Assembly (NCBI GenBank): GCA_947168335.1
Contig: CAMVLM010000026.1
Location: forward strand, 1 to 35,085
Source: an uncultured Butyrivibrio sp.
GTDB lineage: Bacteria > Bacillota > Clostridia > Lachnospirales > Lachnospiraceae
Length of the DNA: 35,085 nucleotides
Reading direction: 5' to 3'
Shown: in pieces, positions 7,548 through 17,226 of the stretch
How the letters are laid out: each line of letters begins with the position of its first letter
Numbering within the stretch: position 1 is the stretch's first letter
Notes under the pieces: model-generated
Seen by the model: only the letters and a program-made list of their open reading frames with translations
Database searches by the model: none
Told to the model about the DNA's origin: nothing
Program-made: the position numbers and the translations under genes

Positions 7548-8474
7548 TTACAGCCCGTCAGGACGTATTCCCCAGATCAGATTACGCCACTGCTCCATCT
7601 GCTGGGTGGTCATGAAGCCCTTGGATGTTCCCATATATCCGATCTTGTAGGATGAGAAGAGAAGGGCATTCTTAATTGAGTTAACTGAATCTCCGGTTTC
7701 CTGATAGTAATGCAGGAAGCATGAGAAAAGTGCATTACCGGCACCTACCGTGTTGACGATCTCATTTGTCTTAACCGTCTTGTAATCAGCAAGGAATCCG
7801 CCTGCTTTATCAAACAGGATAACGCCCTTGGCACCAAGACCCATGATGATGATCTCTGTTCCGTAGGTCTTACTGATTCCCCTAATGAAATCATAGGGAT
7901 CCTCTTCCAGCTGATCATCTGAGAAATACAGGATTGATGCAGCATCAAGGAAATCTCTGTTATACTTTTCTTTCTCTCTGGAGAAGTTACGGATGTTTAC
8001 CGCAACCTTCTTGCCATGCTCCGCAGCTGCTATCGCAAAAGGTCTGCAGAAATTCGCATTGGCAAGGACAACCATGTCTGCCCAGCCTGCAAGAGGCGCG
8101 AACATGGACATATCATAAACCTTGTCACGAAGATCCTTGATATCCTCAAAGATCTGCTTTTTGCGTTCCTTGTCATAAAGGATAACGCAGTTAGGAGTTT
8201 CTTCCATCATCTGTACAACATACTGTGTGGAAAGGTGAATATCATTTCCGGGAGGATTAAGTTCATCAACGGATCTGTCACGACCGATAATGGACATAAA
8301 CTCAACTTCATTCCCAAGCCAGCGCAGAGCCAGTGCTTCATTGTACGCATCTCCGCCAAGACCCGTATAAATAGAGTTGATCTCAGTTGTAAGAGGTGTG
8401 TAAGTGATCGGCACTTTATCCACTCTGACAATAGTCTCAAGCTGTGTAATACCTGCAACCACAAATTTTCCCAT
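7548..8474 (-). CDS. PfkB/ribokinase-fold protein with altered catalytic motif
   Basis: 308 residues with a strong SD (AAGGAGG). The PfkB sugar-kinase fold is clear: GLGGDAYNEALALRWLG (38-54) matches the family's N-terminal GG...N.A signature, with GRD near 64-66 and the ATP-side MGLGAKGVIL at 211-220. The C-terminal signature, normally DTxGAGD, reads NTVGAGN (241-247). Asn replaces both aspartates, including the catalytic base at 247; the codons at 7752-7754 and 7734-7736 read AAC and AAT. The GAG anion hole is kept. In known PfkB kinases loss of this Asp abolishes or greatly reduces phosphoryl transfer, so this may be a sugar- or nucleotide-binding sensor or an impaired kinase. It lies between a TetR gene (20 bases upstream) and malQ (45 bases downstream). 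Confidence 0.9.
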   Translation of the reverse strand: MGKFVVAGITQLETIVRVDKVPITYTPLTTEINSIYTGLGGDAYNEALALRWLGNEVEFMSIIGRDRSVDELNPPGNDIHLSTQYVVQMMEETPNCVILYDKERKKQIFEDIKDLRDKVYDMSMFAPLAGWADMVVLANANFCRPFAIAAAEHGKKVAVNIRNFSREKEKYNRDFLDAASILYFSDDQLEEDPYDFIRGISKTYGTEIIIMGLGAKGVILFDKAGGFLADYKTVKTNEIVNTVGAGNALFSCFLHYYQETGDSVNSIKNALLFSSYKIGYMGTSKGFMTTQQMEQWRNLIWGIRPDGL

Positions 8475-8494
8475 GTTGTAGCCTCCTTATCTGA

Positions 8495-9097
8495 CTAGTT
8501 GTATGTAAGTTCTCGAAGCATCTCCAAATACTTCAAGACTTCATCATAATAATCATCCGCCAGGATATTCCCTTCCTTGAATTTTTTCTCCAGGATTCCT
8601 GTACAGGTCATTTTTACTATATTCCCGATAAGCTCATAATTTGCGCCCGACTTAAACCTTGTGATATCTCCTCTTGCAAGTAAATCATTTATTGTCTGTT
8701 CATATTTCTCTCTGGATGAAAGGATAGCCGTTGCAGCCTCCGGAGTGTCCTCATTTGCAGCCCTCTCCAGAAAAAGCTCAATATATGGGTACTGCTTCAT
8801 ACAGGTTGACAGTACCTTTTCCATTTCTTCTCTTATTGTGAAAAAATCGGTGACATCCCTTGATATTCCTGTTGCCAGCTCAATATTTATAACTCGGGTG
8901 CTGTAATTATATACAAACTGATACAGCCCCAGTTTTGTCTCAAAATAATGAAAAATAAGTCCCTTACTGATACCGGCCATACGAACAATATCATCCGTGC
9001 TGGCATGCATATAACCGCTGGTAGCAAAGGCTTTCAGCGCTGCATTGATGATACGGTCCTGCTTTTCTTTCTTGAGATCAAAAAACTTTTCATTCAT
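8495..9097 (-). CDS. TetR-family transcriptional regulator
   Basis: 200 residues. The N-terminal helix-turn-helix is typical: KEKQDRIINAALKAFATSGY, then STDDIVRMAGISKGLIFHYFETKLGLYQ (residues about 10-60). The remaining helices are a variable ligand domain that gives no ligand. The start follows AAAGGAG, but the spacing of about 12 bases is long because a 14-base palindromic element (9098-9111) sits between SD and ATG. It is the first gene of the malQ unit and 20 bases upstream of the PfkB-like gene, so the operon carries two regulators of different families, one at its head and one in its middle. Confidence 0.93.
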   Translation of the reverse strand: MNEKFFDLKKEKQDRIINAALKAFATSGYMHASTDDIVRMAGISKGLIFHYFETKLGLYQFVYNYSTRVINIELATGISRDVTDFFTIREEMEKVLSTCMKQYPYIELFLERAANEDTPEAATAILSSREKYEQTINDLLARGDITRFKSGANYELIGNIVKMTCTGILEKKFKEGNILADDYYDEVLKYLEMLRELTYN

Positions 9098-9111
9098 TGA
9101 AAACGTTTTCT
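9098..9111. promoter_or_regulatory. CG-centred palindrome (LacI-family/CcpA-like operator) between SD and start of the TetR gene
   Basis: TGAAAACGTTTTCT contains the perfect 12-bp palindrome GAAAACGTTTTC. It fits the cre consensus TGNAANCGNWNNCW except at position 13, where the palindrome extends as C with only the last base off the symmetric form. A central CG flanked by A and T tracts is the hallmark of LacI-family sites. It lies about 22-35 bases downstream of the predicted start of transcription, where a bound repressor would act as a roadblock, and it also stretches the SD-to-ATG distance. Either the operon's own LacI regulator or a CcpA homologue could bind it. Confidence 0.7.
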
Positions 9112-9139
9112 CCTTTGATTGACCGGATTAGTCCATTTA

Positions 9140-9168
9140 ACTATAGCATTCTATTTTGTTTTTTTCAA
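9140..9168 (-). promoter_or_regulatory. Promoter of the TetR-PfkB-malQ-LacI-SBP-DJ1-CYTH unit
   Basis: On the minus strand, TTGAAA (9163-9168), a 17-base spacer and TATAGT (9140-9145) preceded by TGC give an extended -10, near-consensus vegetative promoter. The intergenic region also has to serve the plus-strand gene at 9258; for that I see only poor candidates such as TTATCT-17-TATATT ending near 9217. Confidence 0.75.
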
Positions 9169-9257
9169 CGACTTAACTCCAAATGCTTCCCTTATCTGAC
9201 AATTTGTACTAAAATATATTTTGCAACATGAAATTCTCTTTCGAGGAGGGCTTTTTA

Positions 9258-9584
9258 ATGGCTAAGCACTTAGGAAAAATAGTACTTTTTGCAGCCGCTG
9301 CAGGCGCTGCCGCAGCAGGTGTTTATTATTACCTGGCTCAGAAGGATTCTGAATTTGATGATGAATTCGATGAGTTTGAGGATTTTGATGATTTTGAGGA
9401 CAGCGATGACGAGCCTCATACATCAAAGGGTCGTCACTATGTAAACCTTGATAATTCATCTGATGATCTGGATGATGATTCTGCATCCGAGGATGAGACT
9501 CCTGTTCCCGATAAGACAGAAGAGTTTTTTGATGACGAGGATGATGACATAAACGACCTCAAGAAGATGGACGGCGCACTTTAA
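9258..9584 (+). CDS. Small acidic single-pass membrane protein, unknown function
   Basis: 108 residues. The ATG at 9258 was chosen because it follows GAGGAGGG at normal spacing; an in-frame ATG 30 bases upstream has no SD. Residues 7-25 (IVLFAAAAGAAAAGVYYYL) form one Ala/Gly-rich membrane segment. The rest is dominated by Asp and Glu in runs such as DDEFDEFEDFDDFEDSDDE, with almost no hydrophobic core, so it is probably disordered and may bind cations or basic partners. A short basic patch, SKGRHYVNL, interrupts the acid region near residues 57-66. I know of similar unnamed proteins in Lachnospiraceae, but no characterised family. It is monocistronic, divergent from the malQ unit, and ends at a bidirectional terminator. 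Confidence 0.85.
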   Translation: MAKHLGKIVLFAAAAGAAAAGVYYYLAQKDSEFDDEFDEFEDFDDFEDSDDEPHTSKGRHYVNLDNSSDDLDDDSASEDETPVPDKTEEFFDDEDDDINDLKKMDGAL

Positions 9585-9604
9585 TCGCCTGCCTTTTAAA
9601 GAAA

Positions 9605-9650
9605 AAATAAAAGCTGCTATCGGTTTTAATCTGATAGCAGCTTGTTTTTT
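9605..9650. terminator. Bidirectional terminator
   Basis: An 11-bp perfect stem, AAGCTGCTATC (9611-9621) with GATAGCAGCTT (9633-9643), is followed by GTTTTTTG on the plus strand and by TTTATTTTTTC on the minus strand. It ends both the acidic-protein gene and the convergent DUF2225 gene. Confidence 0.93.
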
Positions 9651-9657
9651 GTTTTAA

Positions 9658-10521
9658 TCATTCCTGCGGAGAATTCTTCTTGGCCTCAGCAGAAACCATA
9701 TCCTTCAGGTCTTTTGCTTTCTCCTTAAGTCTGGAGCTGGCAGTTCTGGATGTAATGATATTTCCGACCATCTTGTAGGAAAGCTCGTAATCTCCTGTCT
9801 CAAGTCCCAGCGCAGCCATGAGATAATCAAGTGTAAGTTCATCCATTCCTGCAATGGGCGGAGTCTCACTCTGTCTTGCAATTACAAATCCATCAAGTGA
9901 TTTCTTAAGAAGCTCTTTCTCCTGTTCATCGTTCTCTTTTTTCTTAGCCTCATAACCCTCGGCATCAGGATCAAGATGCTCAGTCTCGCCTCTTATAAGC
10001 CATGCCATCTTAAGGCACAGATAAGCTTTCTCGGAATTCTTGGTCTTCTTAACCATGGCTGTTGCAATAGCCAGCTCGTATCTGACCTTGGCCTCGTCAT
10101 AGGTATAAATCTTGCCGGAGAAATCCTGCTTCTTGTAGTTTGCACTTATTCTGCTCTTGATCTCATCCTTCTGGAACTTTGTGAGATTTCCATAATACTT
10201 GGCAAGAGTGGAATAGCCGCAGTGAGGGCATGTAACCACATCATACTTACTGGGATCAATCTCAGTATAAGTATTTCTGAGATCAATGTCCTGACTCTTA
10301 ACTCTTACCTTACCGGATCTGATCGTCTTTGAAGAAAACTCCAGATCGCAGATCGGGCAGGTGTATTTCTTATCAAAAAGAAGTGTCTCTTCATTGATCT
10401 GAACCGCCGATTTCTTGGGTTCCTGCTTTACTTCGACTACCTTCTTTTTGGGGTCCTCATAGAGTTCCTCTTCTTCCAAACCACCGAGTCCAAATTTCTT
10501 AAGTCCATCCAAAAATCCCAT
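9658..10521 (-). CDS. DUF2225 family protein with paired zinc-type cysteines
   Basis: 287 residues. Two CxxC knuckles, CPIC (55-58) and CPHC (98-101), should bind one zinc ion. The stretch between them, DLEFSSKTIRSGKVRVKSQD, and the YSTLAKYY after it are hallmarks of DUF2225. The C-terminal half is helical and rich in Tyr/Leu/Glu repeats, consistent with TPR-like helices. The first 45 residues are charged and likely flexible. Function of the family is unknown. The SD is GAGGTGG. It lies 29 bases after glnS and is the last gene before the bidirectional terminator, so it is probably co-transcribed with glnS and the genes above it. Confidence 0.9.
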   Translation of the reverse strand: MGFLDGLKKFGLGGLEEEELYEDPKKKVVEVKQEPKKSAVQINEETLLFDKKYTCPICDLEFSSKTIRSGKVRVKSQDIDLRNTYTEIDPSKYDVVTCPHCGYSTLAKYYGNLTKFQKDEIKSRISANYKKQDFSGKIYTYDEAKVRYELAIATAMVKKTKNSEKAYLCLKMAWLIRGETEHLDPDAEGYEAKKKENDEQEKELLKKSLDGFVIARQSETPPIAGMDELTLDYLMAALGLETGDYELSYKMVGNIITSRTASSRLKEKAKDLKDMVSAEAKKNSPQE

Positions 10522-10550
10522 TTTTCCACCTCACAAGAAACAAGTTAATG

Positions 10551-12209
10551 TTACTTTGGTAAAACAAAAGAACTCTTAAGTGAAACAACGCGGTTAAATA
10601 CAGGTGCGCCGTCCTTGGAATCCTTACTGTCTGCGCAGAAGAATCCGTTTCTTACAAACTGGAACTTATCAAAAGCCTGTGCCTTCATAAGCTCCGGTTC
10701 CAGCTTTGCATCCTTTATAACAGTGATAGAATTGGGGTTTAAGTTCAGCGAACCATCTTCGTTATAAACGCCCTTTTCTTCATCAATGATATTCTCATAT
10801 AATCTGACTTCAGCATTACCACACTTTGCAGCTGATACCCAGTGGATTGTGCCCTTGACCTTACGGCCGTCCGCACTGTCTCCGCCCTTTGTCTCAGGAT
10901 CATAAGTGCAGTGGATAACTGTAACATTTCCGTCTGCATCCTTCTCGCAGCCTGTGCAGGTTACAAAGTAAGCATTCATAAGACGTACTTCGTTACCCGG
11001 GAAAAGTCTGAAGTATTTCTTCGGAGGCTCTTCCATGAAATCCTCTCTCTCGATCCAGAGTTCCTTGCCAAAAGGAACTTCTCTGCTTCCAAGTTCAGGA
11101 TTTTCCTTATTGTTTTCAACAGGAAGCATCTCTATCTGATCATCCGGATAGTTATCTATAACAAGCTTAACCGGATCAAGAATAGCCATCATTCTCTTAG
11201 CCTTGGGCTTTAAGTCCTCTCTTATGCAGTACTCAAGCATTGCATAATCAGCTGTTGAATTAGCCTTGCTCACTCCGCAAAGCTCAACGAACTTCTGAAT
11301 TGATTCAGGTGTATAACCGCGGCGTCTAAGAGCTGCGATTGAAACAAGTCTGGGATCATCCCATCCGTCAACAATTCCGTCTTCAACCAGCTTCTTGATA
11401 TATCTTTTACCTGTGACAACGTTCTTAAGGTAAAGCTTTGCAAACTCGATCTGGCGCGGGGGATTTTCATATCCGCACTCGATCTTAACCCAGTCATACA
11501 GAGGACGATGATCCTCAAACTCAAGAGTACAGATTGAATGTGTGATTCCCTCGATTGCATCCTCAATGGGATGAGCAAAATCATACATGGGATAAATGCA
11601 CCACTTATCACCTGTTCTTGCATGAGACATATGGGCAACTCTGTAGATGATCGGATCACGCATGTTGATGTTGGCTGAAGCCATATCAATCTTGGCTCTG
11701 AGTGTCATGGAGCCATCCTCGTATTTTCCATCCTTCATCTCTTCAAAGAGTCGTAAGTTTTCCTCAATGCTTCTGTCTCTGTTGGGGTCGTTCTTTCCGG
11801 GTTCTGTAAGAGTACCTCTGTACTCTCTCATCTCCTCGGCAGAAAGCTCTGATACGTAAGCCTTGCCCTTCTTAATAAGCTTGACAGCATCCTCGTACAT
11901 CTCATCAAAATAATCAGATGCGTGGAAAAGTCTGTCCTCATAATCTGCACCAAGCCACTTAACATCCTCGATTATGGCATCCATAAACTCGGATTTTTCC
12001 TTGGTGGGGTTTGTATCATCAAATCTCATGTTAAACTTGCCGCCGTACTCCTTGGCAAGTCCGTAATTCAAAAGTATGCTCTTTGCATGACCTATATGTA
12101 AAAAGCCATTAGGCTCAGGTGGAAATCTTGTCTGAACGTGATCGTAAACTCCCTCCTTCAGATCCTTGTCGATTTCCTGTTCAATAAAATTTCTTGATTC
12201 TTCTGACAT
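10551..12209 (-). CDS. glnS: Glutaminyl-tRNA synthetase
   Basis: Charges tRNA-Gln with glutamine; class I synthetase. 552 residues from the ATG at 12209 (SD TTAGGAAAG); the E. coli enzyme has 554. Seen: [15 protein letters not shown] (HIGH at 38-41), RFDDTNP, the acceptor-binding and catalytic segments [24 protein letters not shown], and the C-terminal anticodon-binding beta barrels. The second class I signature, MSK in E. coli VMSKRK, reads VVTGKR (264-269), keeping the Lys-Arg. Most Gram-positive bacteria lack this enzyme and amidate Glu-tRNA-Gln with GatCAB; its presence reflects the patchy acquisition seen in clostridia. It lies 56 bases after the GGDEF-EAL gene; that gap holds only AT-rich ATGATAAT repeats. 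Confidence 0.97.
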   Translation of the reverse strand: MSEESRNFIEQEIDKDLKEGVYDHVQTRFPPEPNGFLHIGHAKSILLNYGLAKEYGGKFNMRFDDTNPTKEKSEFMDAIIEDVKWLGADYEDRLFHASDYFDEMYEDAVKLIKKGKAYVSELSAEEMREYRGTLTEPGKNDPNRDRSIEENLRLFEEMKDGKYEDGSMTLRAKIDMASANINMRDPIIYRVAHMSHARTGDKWCIYPMYDFAHPIEDAIEGITHSICTLEFEDHRPLYDWVKIECGYENPPRQIEFAKLYLKNVVTGKRYIKKLVEDGIVDGWDDPRLVSIAALRRRGYTPESIQKFVELCGVSKANSTADYAMLEYCIREDLKPKAKRMMAILDPVKLVIDNYPDDQIEMLPVENNKENPELGSREVPFGKELWIEREDFMEEPPKKYFRLFPGNEVRLMNAYFVTCTGCEKDADGNVTVIHCTYDPETKGGDSADGRKVKGTIHWVSAAKCGNAEVRLYENIIDEEKGVYNEDGSLNLNPNSITVIKDAKLEPELMKAQAFDKFQFVRNGFFCADSKDSKDGAPVFNRVVSLKSSFVLPK

Positions 12210-12265
12210 CTTTCCTAATTCCAATCTAAATATTATTTCATTATTATCATATTATCATAAATTGT

Positions 12266-14926
12266 CTATTTAATGTACTTTTTCTCAAACTCATCCACAG
12301 GAAGAGCGCAGTCAAAGTATGATCCCTGACCCAGCGGAACTCCCATCTCCTTGAGAAGATTAAGTTGTTTCTTCTGCTCTATTCCCTCTACGCACACCTT
12401 GCCGCCAAGCGCACCTGACAGATCCATAACTGAAACGATAAGAGATCTGGCATACGCTTCCCTGGTAAGTTCAACAGCAATAGTTCTGTCAACTTTGACA
12501 ACAGCGAAGGGATAAGCCCTCAGTCCGCTGATGGAACTGTAACCCGTTCCGAAATCATCAAGGGAAAGTTTGACTCCCATTGAACAGATCTTATCCATTG
12601 CTCCTTTGGTTCGCTCTGTATTGTTCATGGTAAGAGCTTCTCCAATATCAAGGATAAGCTGCTCAGGCTTGATTCCCGCCTGGGCTATTGCATCATTTAT
12701 CTTGTCAGCGATGTCCGGCTGCATAAGCTGTACAACTGACATATTTACATGAACACTGAGTTTTCTCTTAACCTTTTTACTCCAGATACCACAGTATCTT
12801 GTGGCCTCGCGGAGTACGTATTCTCCGATCGGATTGATAAGGCCAAGGTATTCTGCCAGTGAAATAAATTCAGAAGGGCTTACTGTACCGAGCATTCTGC
12901 TGTTCCATCTGACAAGAGCTTCCGCTGCAACAACTGTAGGCTTTTCAGAGGTCAGATCCATAATGGGCTGGAAATGCACCAGGAACTCGCTGCAGTTGTC
13001 CTCAACCGCCCTGTACATAGCCTTCTCCATATCAAGTCTTCTGATGGTGGAAGCATCTATGCTCTCAGAGTACTGTGAAATCCTGTTCTTTCCGGACTTC
13101 TTTGCCTCATACATTGCTATATCGGACTTGCGAATAAGCTCCTCAACGGTATCACCTGCAGTGGGGAACTCTACCACACCCATACTCATTGTGCAGTAGT
13201 AATCGCCATCCTTGAGATACCAGGGCGTAGCAAATGCCCTCTTTATCTCTTCAAGAATGTTGTCGGTCTTATCATAACTTTCCGGGGGAACAATGATTAC
13301 AAACTCATCTCCGCCCATTCTGTAACAGGAATTGCTGATTCCATCTATCGATCTGAGTGTTGAAGAAATGTCCTGCAAAAGAACATCACCATACTGATGG
13401 CCCAGACCGTCATTTATCTTCTTGAAATCGTCAAGATCCAGATACATGAGCATACCCTTGGAGTTGCTCTTCTTTGCTTTTTCAACATAGGTCACAAGAT
13501 CTCTCTCACAGCACATTCTGTTGAAAAGTCCTGTCAAAAAGTCTGTATAAGCCTGCTGTTCTATACGCTTCTGATAAATCTTTTTCTCAGTTATCTCATA
13601 GATGGCGCAGAGCGATACCTCTCTTCCATCCACCCACTTGATGCGGGTGTAGTAAAGGTCGTACCATCTGTCCTTCTCTTCGTAGTAGATTTCGTAATTG
13701 CCGCTGTGGCTCCTTGCCGGAATATTTGCTTCAAACAGTTCTTTCAATATATTCTTCTGCAGCTCATCTGAAAAATGCTTCTTGAGGCTTCTGTTAGCAA
13801 ACAAAAGCTCATTTGTCTCAATGCATCTTACATAGATCGAACTTCCCACATTATCAAGCACAGCTTCCAAAGAATTGAAAGAGCTTGCAAGTGAATTCCT
13901 CTGTATTCTCTTGGTAATGATGTTCTGCAGGATTCTGATGGAATCGTTGATGAACTTGATGTCATTTACAAGCCACTCACGATCATCACCGGTCTCGGCA
14001 AAGCATGCATAAAAAGGAATCTGTTCAGCTATTACGATAGGAACCGTAACAACAGCATTGATTCCCATATCCTCCAGCTGTTCCTTCTCTCCGGAATTCA
14101 TCGCTGTCGAACCAGAAACAGCAACCATCTGACTGCTTCCGATGAACCAGAATCTCTCAAGATCTTTTGTCTCTGTAAAGATTTCCTCCGCCCCGATGCC
14201 GTTCCACTGAACTATAACATCCAGTAGTTCATCATCAGTGTGCATACGGCAGATAAATGCATTGCTGATTTTGAGATAATCGCAGATTTTGGTGAGAATC
14301 TGAGCCATTATATCTTCAATCTCATCATCACTATCCAAAAGAGAGACGATCTCAGTCATGATTTCAGCCCTGTGGAAGGATACTTTGAAATCCTCCTGGC
14401 GCTTAAAACTCTCAGCACTTGTGGCATCTACATCATTCTGGGCTTTCATGGCGCGAACCATGGAAATACTCGTAATTCTGAGGAAATCCAATGAATTATA
14501 AAATCTGTTTTCAGTTGTCTTATAGGTGAAATCTTCGATTGGCTGCTCAGTGTAAAGATCCGGCTCGAACTCCACGTCCTTAAGAACGGCGCAAGCTATC
14601 CAGACAAGCTGCGTTTTTCCGTCCACCTTGGCAGCAACAGCAGCAACCCTGAGATTGGGGATCATAGTCCGTTCAACAGCCTGATCCTCCAATTCTCCTT
14701 CGGTTACTCTCTGAAAAATATTTTGAATATGAACCTCATCAACAGCCTTTTTAATAGTGGCAATTTCGAGAGGGTTTCCTGTGAAATCAGAAACCTTCTC
14801 TCCCCTGTTGTTGAGACAACACAAGTATACCCCCGACATGGCAGAAAAGCTTTCCTGCCATCTCTGAAGTTCCCTGCTATGAAGCTTTATTAAATTTGCA
14901 GAGTTTTTATGGACGCCCGTCACCAA
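12266..14926 (-). CDS. PocR-like/GAF/PAS-GGDEF-EAL protein (c-di-GMP turnover)
   Basis: 886 residues. Order: a PocR-like sensory domain (about 12-118, inferred from its opening LQRWQESFSAMSGVYLCCLN), GAF (about 185-340), PAS (about 345-450), GGDEF (about 455-615) and EAL (about 635-886). No membrane segments, so cytoplasmic. The cyclase motif GGDEF is intact at 538-542. An RSID lies upstream but 9 rather than 5 residues away, so the product-inhibition site is doubtful. EAL keeps Glu669, Asn728, DDFGTGYSS (790-798), Lys811, Glu847 and Gln867; the metal-binding Glu of the LEITE strand is Asp760 (LILDIGEA). Both activities remain possible. There is no ATG: TTG at 14926 is 8 bases after AGGAGG, and the next codon, GTG, is the alternative. 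It starts 19 bases after guaB. Confidence 0.93.
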   Translation of the reverse strand: MVTGVHKNSANLIKLHSRELQRWQESFSAMSGVYLCCLNNRGEKVSDFTGNPLEIATIKKAVDEVHIQNIFQRVTEGELEDQAVERTMIPNLRVAAVAAKVDGKTQLVWIACAVLKDVEFEPDLYTEQPIEDFTYKTTENRFYNSLDFLRITSISMVRAMKAQNDVDATSAESFKRQEDFKVSFHRAEIMTEIVSLLDSDDEIEDIMAQILTKICDYLKISNAFICRMHTDDELLDVIVQWNGIGAEEIFTETKDLERFWFIGSSQMVAVSGSTAMNSGEKEQLEDMGINAVVTVPIVIAEQIPFYACFAETGDDREWLVNDIKFINDSIRILQNIITKRIQRNSLASSFNSLEAVLDNVGSSIYVRCIETNELLFANRSLKKHFSDELQKNILKELFEANIPARSHSGNYEIYYEEKDRWYDLYYTRIKWVDGREVSLCAIYEITEKKIYQKRIEQQAYTDFLTGLFNRMCCERDLVTYVEKAKKSNSKGMLMYLDLDDFKKINDGLGHQYGDVLLQDISSTLRSIDGISNSCYRMGGDEFVIIVPPESYDKTDNILEEIKRAFATPWYLKDGDYYCTMSMGVVEFPTAGDTVEELIRKSDIAMYEAKKSGKNRISQYSESIDASTIRRLDMEKAMYRAVEDNCSEFLVHFQPIMDLTSEKPTVVAAEALVRWNSRMLGTVSPSEFISLAEYLGLINPIGEYVLREATRYCGIWSKKVKRKLSVHVNMSVVQLMQPDIADKINDAIAQAGIKPEQLILDIGEALTMNNTERTKGAMDKICSMGVKLSLDDFGTGYSSISGLRAYPFAVVKVDRTIAVELTREAYARSLIVSVMDLSGALGGKVCVEGIEQKKQLNLLKEMGVPLGQGSYFDCALPVDEFEKKYIK

Positions 14927-14945
14927 AAAACCTGCCTCCTTAAAT

Positions 14946-16924
<1,979 letters not shown>

Positions 16925-17002
16925 GAGACTATTCCTTCCATTTTCATTTTTAATGGATATGATATATTAACATCCGAAAAGATGCAATAAAAACTTACAA
17001 TA

Positions 17003-17142
17003 ATTATACTCCAATATTTCGAGAACGTCTTCGTAAAAGACTTTTTTGAAATAAATAAAAAAATAACTTCATAGATAAAACACAATTTTAGGATATAACA
17101 TAATAATAATTTTGTTTAAAAATAAATTTTCTCAGGTATAAT
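17003..17142. promoter_or_regulatory. Divergent promoter region (302-base gap 16925-17226)
   Basis: On the minus strand TATAAT at 17003-17008 (seen as ATTATA) is a perfect -10 for the 168-residue protein and guaB, with no good -35. On the plus strand TATAAT at 17137-17142 serves the gene at 17227, with TTTAAA (16-base spacer) or TTGTTT (19-base spacer) as the -35. The rest is AT-rich with no gene; a 5-bp hairpin at about 17028-17042 followed by T6 is too weak to call. Confidence 0.6.
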
Positions 17143-17226
17143 GTTTTTTGTTTCTGTAAATTATGTGAAAATATTCTTCAACCAAGGCAGAAAAAAGAAG
17201 TTTTTTAATTCAGGAGTAGTAGGTAA

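Noticed and set aside
12570-12752. Small plus-strand frame within the EAL region as a possible hidden gene
   Set aside because: No SD or promoter and it is antisense to the conserved DDFGTGYSS and VHVNMS coding region.
17028-17042. Short hairpin followed by T6 on the plus strand
   Set aside because: Only a 5-bp stem in AT-rich promoter DNA with no plus-strand gene ahead of it to terminate.
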